Below the pieces are notes generated by a model that had not been told where the DNA came from, did not search any database, and was given only the letters and a program-made list of their open reading frames with translations. A stretch of 64,000 nt of DNA from Clostridiales bacterium (GTDB lineage Bacteria; Bacillota; Clostridia; Saccharofermentanales; Saccharofermentanaceae): the NCBI GenBank assembly GCA_017617935.1, contig JAFZVF010000051.1:1-64000 (forward strand), written 5' to 3'. Of this stretch, positions 57,911 to 64,000 are shown piece after piece. The first letter of the stretch is position 1; each line of letters begins with the position of its first letter. The translations under genes and the position numbers were made by a program.

Positions 57911-59529
57911 GCTTTGAACCCAGAACAGGCGGAAAGGAGATCCCTGATTCAGTCAGGATTATGGAAGCAGGCCTTAAGTCTTCAGACAAAAAGCTTGTCA
58001 AAGCCTGCAAGGCTTGCGCAAACGGTGAATCAAGGCTCGTAATAGACAAACGCTTCATAGATGCCAGAAAGAACAAGGTAAAGATAAACTACAGGTTTGA
58101 TTTTGCCGATGATGAGGCTATCTACAAAAAGCAGGATGAACTGATGGAATTGGCGTTTCCACATAAGGACCATTTCAGCGTTCATTCCGGCGAATACATG
58201 AGACCCGTTGTCGTAGGTTCAGGTCCTGCTGGACTTTTTGCCGCTCTGATCCTTGCCAAATACGGGCTAAGGCCAATCGTTATCGAACGCGGACCCGAGA
58301 TGAAGCAGAGGATCGAAGACTGCGAGAACTACATGAACGGAAAGGCCCGTCTTAAGCCTGATTCAAACATCCAGTTCGGTGAAGGCGGAGCGGGAACGTT
58401 TTCTGACGGAAAGCTTTATTCCGGCGTCAGTTCAGGCCTGAAAGCCTTTGTCTATCAGATGTTGGTATCGCACGGAGCTCCTTCTGACATCCTTTATGAC
58501 GCTCATCCGCATGTAGGTACTGACAGGATAAGGGACATTGTGGTCAACGTCAGGAATGACGTAATCTCATTGGGCGGTGAATTCCTGTTCAACACGCTTT
58601 TCCAGGGCTACCGCACGGATAAAAACGGGCTTTCTTCAATTACCGTCCAGGACAAGAACGGTTCGCGCGAGATCAAGTGCAGAGGCCTCATTCTTGCGAT
58701 TGGACACGCCGGAAGGGACACTTTCAGGGCGCTTGAAAGACTTGGAATCGCTATGGAGCCCAAGCCTTTCTCGGTCGGAGTCAGGATCGAGCATTTGAGG
58801 AAAGATATTGATATCGCCCAATACGGCATTGATACTGACGAATCCCCAGATCTCATGGCTGCAAACTATAAGCTTGCCTGCGAAACAAAGACGGGCAGGC
58901 GCCTTTACACCTTCTGCATGTGTCCCGGCGGAACCGTCGTTCCTTCGCAGACCAATGATGGAACGGTATGCACCAACGGCATGAGCGTCAGATTAAGAGA
59001 CGCAGACAACTCAAACAGTGCCGTCCTCGTGCCCGTTGACGAATCTGATTATGGAACCGGAACTTTGGACGGCATGATCTATCAGGAAAAGCTTGAAAAA
59101 CTTGCGTTTACCGCAGGCGGAAAAGACGGATGCGCTCCTGCAACGAGATATGGTGACCTCGTAAATGGCGAGGTAACTACAGAGTTTGGAAAGGTAAAGC
59201 CTTCATACAGGCCGGGGGTAAGACCCGCTGACTTCAAGGAGATATTCCCGGAGAGCGTTTTGGATACGATTATCGACGGCGTTTCGGAGATGGGCAGGAA
59301 GATCAAGGGCTTTGACTGTCCTGATGCCGTTCTCACCGCGGTTGAGACGAGAAGCTCTTCTCCCGTAAGGATCTTAAGAGACCGTGTATCCTATCAGAGC
59401 GTCAACGTTCCAGGCATTTTCCCGTGCGGTGAGGGTGCAGGATACGCGGGCGGCATAATGTCGTCAGCAATCGATGGAATAAATTGCGCAAATGCGCTGT
59501 CGTCGGCTTTAATAAACGGCGGCAAGTGA
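57898..59529 (+). CDS. FAD-dependent dehydrogenase of unknown substrate (COG2509 type)
   Basis: 543 residues. An N-terminal ferredoxin-like region of about 95 residues (KLVKACKACANGESRLVIDK, in part) precedes the FAD motif VVGSGPAGLFAALILAKYGL and the family stretch SNIQFGEGGAGTFSDGKLYSG. ILAIGHAGRDTF, FCMCPGGTVVPS and PCGEGAGYAGGIMSSAIDG follow in order. Such proteins are widespread in Firmicutes and lack a proven reaction. It overlaps the preceding flavoprotein by 13 bases, so both are made together and may act in one pathway. Confidence 0.87.
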   Translation: MFELSFEPRTGGKEIPDSVRIMEAGLKSSDKKLVKACKACANGESRLVIDKRFIDARKNKVKINYRFDFADDEAIYKKQDELMELAFPHKDHFSVHSGEYMRPVVVGSGPAGLFAALILAKYGLRPIVIERGPEMKQRIEDCENYMNGKARLKPDSNIQFGEGGAGTFSDGKLYSGVSSGLKAFVYQMLVSHGAPSDILYDAHPHVGTDRIRDIVVNVRNDVISLGGEFLFNTLFQGYRTDKNGLSSITVQDKNGSREIKCRGLILAIGHAGRDTFRALERLGIAMEPKPFSVGVRIEHLRKDIDIAQYGIDTDESPDLMAANYKLACETKTGRRLYTFCMCPGGTVVPSQTNDGTVCTNGMSVRLRDADNSNSAVLVPVDESDYGTGTLDGMIYQEKLEKLAFTAGGKDGCAPATRYGDLVNGEVTTEFGKVKPSYRPGVRPADFKEIFPESVLDTIIDGVSEMGRKIKGFDCPDAVLTAVETRSSSPVRILRDRVSYQSVNVPGIFPCGEGAGYAGGIMSSAIDGINCANALSSALINGGK

Positions 59530-59573
59530 TTATAATTTTCCTAGTAAAACAATAGTTCCCGGAGGACTTTTTT

Positions 59574-59858
59574 ATGGAATACGAAAAGAATACTGCAGTC
59601 GTAACAGTTCTAGGAAAGGACAGGGTAGGCATAATCGCAGGCATTTCCACGCTGCTCGCCGAATACGGGATCAACATCAAGGACATTTCACAGACGATAT
59701 TGGATGACATCTTCACGATGGTCATGATGGTCGACTTGAAAGACCTCCAGATCGAAAACTCCGACATTTCCGACAAGCTCAAGGCTTTGGGCGATGAACT
59801 GGGCGTTCAGATCACCATCCAGCACACAGGCCTTTTCAACGCAATGCATAAAATCTGA
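59574..59858 (+). CDS. ACT-domain protein (UPF0237)
   Basis: 94 residues: a single ACT domain (VVTVLGKDRVGIIAGISTLL then the strand-helix pattern) without a fused enzyme. ACT domains bind amino acids or other small ligands. It is followed after 17 bases by the UPF0210 protein, a pairing conserved across Firmicutes and other bacteria, so it is presumably the regulatory subunit or sensor for that protein. CGGAGGA precedes the start. A TATAAT at 59531-59536 may serve as a promoter for the pair. Confidence 0.9.
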   Translation: MEYEKNTAVVTVLGKDRVGIIAGISTLLAEYGINIKDISQTILDDIFTMVMMVDLKDLQIENSDISDKLKALGDELGVQITIQHTGLFNAMHKI

Positions 59859-59875
59859 TATAGAGAGTATTTCTT

Positions 59876-61234
59876 ATGATCAACGAATACGAGATTATTG
59901 AAACGATGCAGATGTTCAATAAAGAGCATCTGGACATAAGAACCATCACGATGGGAATATCCCTCATGGACTGCGCCGCATCCACGGTAGAGGAGTCCTG
60001 CAACAAGATCTACGACAAGATCTGTCGTTATGCTGGCAACCTCGTTGCAACGGGCGAGCAGATCAGCAAGAAGTACGGGATCCCGATAATCCACAAGAGG
60101 ATCTCCGTTACTCCGATCGCTATTGTTGCCGCAGCCTGCGGTGCAAAGGACTATACGCCTTTCGCAAAAACATTGGATAGGGCTGCCAAGACCTGCGGAG
60201 TTAACTTTGTCGGTGGTTTTTCGGCTCTCGTTCAGAAGGGCTATACGGAATCCGACAAGATCCTTATCAATTCTATACCGGAAGCCCTTTCCACGACTGA
60301 ATTCGTTTGCTCGAGCATCAATCTCGCATCCACAAGGACCGGCATCAACATGGACGCGGTCCGCGACATGGGCGTGATAATTAAGAAAACGGCTGAAGCA
60401 AGTGCTGACAGAAGCGCCATCGGCTGCGCAAAGCTCGTCGTATTTGCAAACGCTCCCGAGGACAACCCGTTCATGGCTGGCGCTTTCCTTGGCCCTGGCG
60501 AACCCGAGTGCGTCATCAACGTCGGTATCTCGGGCCCTGGCGTTGTTAAACATGCTTTGGAAGGCGTGAAGGGAAGAGACCTTGGCGTCGTCGCTGAGAC
60601 CATCAAAAAGGCCGCTTTCAAGATCACCAGAGTAGGCGAGCTCGTTGCAAGGGAAGCTTCCGAGCGACTTGGCGTGCCTTTCGGCATAATAGACCTTTCG
60701 CTTGCTCCGACTCCGGCCGTCGGAGATTCGGTTGCTAGGCTTCTCGAGGAATTCGGTCTTGAGACCTGCGGCACGTGGGGAACGACGGCTGCGCTTGCCA
60801 TGCTCAACGATGCAGTCAAAAAGGGCGGAATAATGGCATCTTCTTACGTTGGCGGCCTTTCAGGCGCATTTATCCCCGTATCCGAGGACGAGGGCATGAT
60901 CGCTGCGGCAAGGAGCGGCGAATTAAAGCTTGAAAAGCTTGAAGCAATGACCTGCGTATGCTCCGTAGGCCTCGACATGATCGCAGTACCCGGAGATACA
61001 ACGGCTGAGACCATTTCCGGAATTATTGCTGATGAGATGGCTCTTGGTACCTTTAACAACAAGACGACCGCGGTAAGACTGATTCCCGTACCAGGCAAGG
61101 GAGTAGGCGACAGCGTTGAATTCGGCGGACTTTTGGGTACGGCTCCGATAATGCCCGTAACCAAGACTTCTTGCGCTGAATTCATCCACAGGGGAGGAAG
61201 GATCCCTGCTCCGATCCACTCAATGCGCAATTAA
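59876..61234 (+). CDS. UPF0210/DUF711 family protein
   Basis: 452 residues, the normal family length. Characteristic stretches are [40 protein letters not shown] (in part), [12 protein letters not shown] and [12 protein letters not shown] at the very end. The family is often labelled PFL-like because of a distant fold relation to pyruvate formate-lyase, but the radical glycine and paired cysteine motif are not evident, and no activity has been assigned. It is paired with the ACT protein upstream. The ribosome binding site (GAGAG) is weak, so translation may depend on the upstream gene. Confidence 0.9.
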   Translation: MINEYEIIETMQMFNKEHLDIRTITMGISLMDCAASTVEESCNKIYDKICRYAGNLVATGEQISKKYGIPIIHKRISVTPIAIVAAACGAKDYTPFAKTLDRAAKTCGVNFVGGFSALVQKGYTESDKILINSIPEALSTTEFVCSSINLASTRTGINMDAVRDMGVIIKKTAEASADRSAIGCAKLVVFANAPEDNPFMAGAFLGPGEPECVINVGISGPGVVKHALEGVKGRDLGVVAETIKKAAFKITRVGELVAREASERLGVPFGIIDLSLAPTPAVGDSVARLLEEFGLETCGTWGTTAALAMLNDAVKKGGIMASSYVGGLSGAFIPVSEDEGMIAAARSGELKLEKLEAMTCVCSVGLDMIAVPGDTTAETISGIIADEMALGTFNNKTTAVRLIPVPGKGVGDSVEFGGLLGTAPIMPVTKTSCAEFIHRGGRIPAPIHSMRN

Positions 61235-61348
61235 TCAGGTCGTTTAAAGATTAGAAACATTTTGATTAAATAATCTTCATATAGCAAGATTAGAATGTTT
61301 TTAAGGGGAAATTTTGTTAAACAAGTGATAACCACTTTTTCTCTTTCC

Positions 61349-61387
61349 GAGCCTCCCGGCATAATTCAGCCGGGAGGTTCATTATTT
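61349..61387 (+). terminator. Intrinsic terminator after the UPF0210 gene
   Basis: GAGCCTCCCGGC (61349-61360) pairs with GCCGGGAGGTTC (61369-61380) over 12 positions (one G-T) with an eight-base loop, followed by ATTATTT. The end of its tail is also the start of the amylase -35 element. Confidence 0.8.
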
Positions 61388-61414
61388 GACCGGTTGGGAG
61401 TGTAGTGTTAACAT
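61386..61414 (+). promoter_or_regulatory. Promoter predicting a leaderless amylase mRNA
   Basis: TTGACC (61386-61391) and TAACAT (61409-61414) are 17 bases apart, and the -10 carries a TGT extension. Transcription would begin at about 61421-61422, the first base of the ATG. Confidence 0.55.
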
Positions 61415-61421
61415 ACTCGCC

Positions 61422-62732
61422 ATGTGGTACGAAGAATCAGTTTTTTATCAGATCTATCCCTTAGGCTTTTGCGGAGCGCCTTTTGAAAACGATGGCGTAG
61501 CCGCATCCAGGATCCTCAAAGTCCTTGACTGGATCCCACACATGAAAAAGCTCGGGATCAACGCGATCTATTTCTCACCTGTTTTTGAATCCGACAATCA
61601 CGGCTACAATACCCGTGACTATGGTCTTATCGATACGAGGCTCGGCACGAACGAGGATTTCAAGAACGTTGTCGAAAAGCTTCACGAAGAAGGCATAAAG
61701 GTCGTCTTGGACGGCGTCTTCAACCATGTCGGAAGGGGCTTTTGGGCATTCAAGGACGTTCAGGAACATAGATGGGATTCGCCTTACAAGGATTGGTTCC
61801 ATCTTTCTTTCGACGGAAACTCCAATTACAACGACGGATTCTGGTACGAGGGCTGGGAAGGAAACTACGATTTGGTTAAGCTCAACCTTAGAAATCCCGC
61901 CGTGATCGACCATCTTCTCGATAAAGTCGGCTATTGGATTGATTTCTTTGACATCGACGGACTGCGCCTTGACGTTGCATATTGTCTCGATCGTGACTTT
62001 CTGGGCAGGCTTAGGCAGTTCACTGATTCAAAAAAGCAGGATTTCTTCCTTTTGGGAGAGGTGCTCCACGGTGAATACGGCAGGATGCTGAATGAGATGC
62101 ACATCCATTCGCTGACCAACTATCAGTGCTATAAGGGAATCCATTCCGCTTTCAATTCCTGCAACATGTTCGAGATAGTTCATTCTCTGATGAGGCTCTT
62201 CGGCCCTGAGGACTGGACGGTCGCAAGGGGAGCACATCTCTTGTCTTTTGCGGACAACCATGACGTTACCAGGATCGCTTCCATTATCAACGATCCCAAC
62301 AAGCTGCCGCTTGTTTACACTATGGTATTTACGATGCCCGGCATTCCTTGCGTCTATTACGGTTCCGAATGGGGAGCCAAGGCCAGGAAGGAAGAGGGAG
62401 ATCCTGCACTGCGCGCATGCTTTGAGCAGCCTTGCTGGAATGAGCTTACCGACCATATCGCAAGGCTCACTGAAGTCAAGAAAAACAGCAAAGCCCTTAA
62501 CTACGGCGGCATGAGGTCCGTCGTTCTTACAAATAATCAGTGCATTTTCGAGAGAAACTGCGGTGACAGCCGAGTCATGGTAGCCATAAACATGGACTCG
62601 AACCCTTATACCGCGCACTTTGACGCGGGATGCGGCCAGGCGACCGAACTTCTTACCGGAACCGTCCACGATTTCGGCGGAGGCTCAACTTTAGCCCCGT
62701 ATTCATCTGAAATATGGTTAATGGAGCATTAA
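61422..62732 (+). CDS. GH13 alpha-amylase family glycosidase (cytosolic)
   Basis: 436 residues without signal peptide. It is a (beta/alpha)8 glycosidase: QIYPLGFCGAP at the start, DGVFNHVGRG (region I), GLRLDVAYCLD with nucleophile Asp184 (region II), LLGEVLHG with acid Glu213 (region III) and FADNHDVTR with Asp281 (region IV). A short C-terminal beta domain ends the protein. It probably acts on maltodextrins or related glucosides inside the cell. The ATG at 61422 has no ribosome binding site. An in-frame TTG at 61386 also lacks one and is part of the -35 element, so the ATG start on a leaderless message is preferred. Confidence 0.87.
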   Translation: MWYEESVFYQIYPLGFCGAPFENDGVAASRILKVLDWIPHMKKLGINAIYFSPVFESDNHGYNTRDYGLIDTRLGTNEDFKNVVEKLHEEGIKVVLDGVFNHVGRGFWAFKDVQEHRWDSPYKDWFHLSFDGNSNYNDGFWYEGWEGNYDLVKLNLRNPAVIDHLLDKVGYWIDFFDIDGLRLDVAYCLDRDFLGRLRQFTDSKKQDFFLLGEVLHGEYGRMLNEMHIHSLTNYQCYKGIHSAFNSCNMFEIVHSLMRLFGPEDWTVARGAHLLSFADNHDVTRIASIINDPNKLPLVYTMVFTMPGIPCVYYGSEWGAKARKEEGDPALRACFEQPCWNELTDHIARLTEVKKNSKALNYGGMRSVVLTNNQCIFERNCGDSRVMVAINMDSNPYTAHFDAGCGQATELLTGTVHDFGGGSTLAPYSSEIWLMEH

Positions 62733-62771
62733 ATTTGGTTAATCTGCCAAAAATTGTCAAATGAGAATCTG

Positions 62772-62800
62772 TTGATATTAAACAATTCGAAATGTATAAT
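62772..62800 (+). promoter_or_regulatory. Promoter of the fifth LRR gene
   Basis: TTGATA (62772-62777) and TATAAT (62795-62800) are 17 bases apart, one mismatch from consensus overall. The expected leader is about 49 bases and includes GGAGG before the ATG. Confidence 0.8.
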
Positions 62801-62855
62801 CTTTTTAACAAATACTATAATGATTTGGTAAATACATTGAAACATGGAGGTAAAA

Positions 62856-63599
62856 ATGAAACTTAAGCGTGTATTTGTTACATTGGTAGCTGTCGCAATG
62901 ACCGTTAGCATTGTACCCGCGTTGGTTTTCGCTGACGAGGTTAAGAATGATACGGAAGACACTGCTATTGTAGAAGTTGCTGACGCCAAGGCTGAAAATC
63001 CCGCTAAGCTCGGTTCACCGGTTCCTACCAGCGGTACTTGCGGTAAGAATCTTAAGTGGAGCGTTGACGGAAGCGGTAAGCTTGTCATTTCCGGTAAGGG
63101 TGCTATGTACAGCTATGGTGCTGGTAAGGCTCCTTGGTATGGTCTTAAGGATAAGATCACGGCTCTCGCTTTTGACGGTTCACCTACGTCTGTTGGTAAT
63201 TATGCGTTCTATAACCTTGACATTACCACTGTTTACATTCGTGCAACCATCAAGACGCTTGGCACAGGCGCTTTCTACAACTGCACAAAGCTTACAACCG
63301 TTAAGGGCGGAAATGCTCTGACAAAGATCGGCACGTCTGCATTCAAGAACTGCACAAGCCTTTCTTCGTTCACGATCAATTCCAAGAAGCTTTCTAAGAT
63401 TTGTTCTTCTGCTTTCGCAGGCGACACAAGCCTTACTCAGATCAACATCGCGAAGACGACAAAGCTTTCCAAGAAGGGCGTTAAGAATTCCCTCAAGGGT
63501 TCTTCCGTCAAGACTGTAAACGTCAAGAATTCCAAGAAGGTCGTTTACAAGTACTACTTCGGAAAGAGCAATTCCGGTGCTTCCGTTAAGGTTAAATAA
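62856..63599 (+). CDS. Short secreted BspA-like leucine-rich-repeat protein (fifth copy)
   Basis: 247 residues: signal peptide to about residue 27 (ending LVFA), a moderately acidic linker, the lead-in GTCGKNLKWSVDGSGKLVISG, four or so LRR_5 repeats (VGNYAFYNLDITTVYI, LGTGAFYNCTKLTTV, IGTSAFKNCTSLSSF, ICSSAFAGDTSLTQI) and the C-terminal module KTTKLSKKGVKNSLKGSSVK ending GASVKVK. It is related to the four-gene array 52 kb upstream but half the length. The long Glu-rich linker, the central beta insert and the pure Lys run are missing. Strong promoter and ribosome binding site suggest high expression. Confidence 0.9.
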   Translation: MKLKRVFVTLVAVAMTVSIVPALVFADEVKNDTEDTAIVEVADAKAENPAKLGSPVPTSGTCGKNLKWSVDGSGKLVISGKGAMYSYGAGKAPWYGLKDKITALAFDGSPTSVGNYAFYNLDITTVYIRATIKTLGTGAFYNCTKLTTVKGGNALTKIGTSAFKNCTSLSSFTINSKKLSKICSSAFAGDTSLTQINIAKTTKLSKKGVKNSLKGSSVKTVNVKNSKKVVYKYYFGKSNSGASVKVK

Positions 63600-63620
63600 T
63601 CTTAGCTACAAGTAAACATT

Positions 63621-63648
63621 AAAGGAGCCGCTTCATGCGGCTCCTTTT
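63621..63648 (+). terminator. Intrinsic terminator of the fifth LRR gene
   Basis: AAAGGAGCCGC (63621-63631) pairs perfectly with GCGGCTCCTTT (63637-63647) around a TTCAT loop, and the T-run continues after the stem. Confidence 0.9.
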
Positions 63649-63677
63649 TCTTGCTTTTTGTGTGGTTTTGGATCAAT

Positions 63678-63714
63678 TACCGTATCGAATCCGAAGCGTC
63701 TGGTTTATACGGTA
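63678..63714. repeat. Inverted repeat between the fifth LRR gene and argH
   Basis: TACCGTAT (63678-63685) and ATACGGTA (63707-63714) are exact inverted repeats with a 21-base loop. GTTTTTG follows on the plus strand. No T-run follows on the argH side. It may be a weak structural element. No function is assigned. Confidence 0.35.
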
Positions 63715-63744
63715 GTTTTTGCTTTATGGTTATTTCAGCGGACG

Positions 63745-64000
63745 TCAGATGCTTTCCAGATAACGCTTTACCGTTTCAGGGGCAGGGCCTCCGATGAGCG
63801 AGCGCCCTTCAACGCACGTCTTGAGGGAGATTGCGTCATAGACGTCTTCCTCGAAAGCTGGGGAGAACTCCTTCAGCGTTTCAAGAGGGAGCTTTTCAAG
63901 GGAGGTGTTGTTCTCGATGCAGTAGTGGACGAGCTTTCCTGAGATTGCGTGGGTCTCTCTGAAAGGAAGGCCTTTCTTAACGAGGTAGTCAGCGAGGTCA
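63745..64000 (-). CDS. argH: Argininosuccinate lyase, C-terminal end (truncated by window edge)
   Basis: The minus strand is open from the window edge to a TGA, giving 84 residues that begin DLADYLVKKGLPFRETHAIS (start of the visible part) and continue GKLVHYCIENN, LKEFSPAFEEDVYDAIS and SLIGGPAPETV. This is the C-terminal region of argininosuccinate lyase, which splits argininosuccinate to arginine and fumarate. The catalytic domain lies outside the window. No other arginine gene is visible here. Confidence 0.92.
   Translation of the reverse strand, partial: DLADYLVKKGLPFRETHAISGKLVHYCIENNTSLEKLPLETLKEFSPAFEEDVYDAISLKTCVEGRSLIGGPAPETVKRYLESI

Noticed and set aside
59807-60553. 248-codon open frame on the minus strand
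   Set aside because: It is antisense to the conserved UPF0210 gene and shows no homologous pattern.
59876-61234. Pyruvate formate-lyase
   Set aside because: The name PFL-like is used for this family, but the glycyl radical motif and the Cys-Cys pair are not evident. UPF0210 is the correct grouping.

Overview
The window reads as a chromosomal segment of a low-to-mid GC Firmicute of the class Clostridia. The signs are a T-box leader in front of leuA, an exact CIRCE operator in front of groES-groEL, AGGAGG-type ribosome binding sites, the gene order comM(yifB)-dprA-topA-trmFO, a GldA/F/G-like ABC cluster followed by a DUF4340 protein, and BspA-like leucine-rich-repeat surface proteins of the kind found in gut and rumen clostridia. 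UGA is used as a normal stop, so the code is standard. I cannot fix the genus. No tRNA, rRNA, insertion sequence, prophage or CRISPR array was seen. Coding density is very high, and the only gene-free stretch above 300 bases (19201-19560) is a T-box riboswitch.

Layout. 1-3652: 3' end of a malic enzyme, then an Lrp/AsnC regulator translationally coupled to an aminotransferase, release factor 2 and a MaoC-type hydratase. 3790-10551: four tandem paralogous secreted LRR proteins with near-identical 18-nt spacers, closed by a bidirectional terminator. 10593-19200: PHP phosphatase (minus), then M18 aminopeptidase, cardiolipin synthase, amidohydrolase and a heterodimeric ABC exporter with one degenerate ATP site. 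19221-22129: leucine-specific T-box, leuA, uppP. 22249-31714: a dense operon of a TTG-start unknown protein, a 1489-residue acyl-CoA dehydratase activase-like protein, polA, coaE and two small membrane proteins. ychF converges on it.

32944-40734: comM-like ATPase, dprA, topA, trmFO, a membrane-anchored PP2C phosphatase and a second protein that looks like a PP2C that has lost its metal ligands. On the minus strand 45258-40715: response regulator, histidine kinase, queA, tgt (queuosine pathway). 45420-49958: galE, CIRCE-controlled groES-groEL, a small membrane protein and an acyl-ACP thioesterase. 50051-56654: ABC ATPase, permease, GldG-like protein, DUF4340 protein, a membrane-anchored propeller-like protein and a CYTH protein. 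56651-61234: two flavoproteins, an ACT-domain protein and a UPF0210 protein. 61422-62732: a GH13 amylase-type enzyme whose promoter predicts a leaderless mRNA. 62856-63599: a fifth, shorter LRR protein. 63745-64000 (minus): 3' end of argH.

Most of the window is housekeeping. The parts most worth a second look are the LRR array with its acidic N-terminal linker and lysine-rich C-terminal module, the active/inactive PP2C pair, the GldAFG-DUF4340-propeller-CYTH cluster, the predicted leaderless amylase transcript, and several unusual promoter architectures (phased A-tracts, a 16-bp palindrome, and a 14-bp spacer between perfect hexamers).
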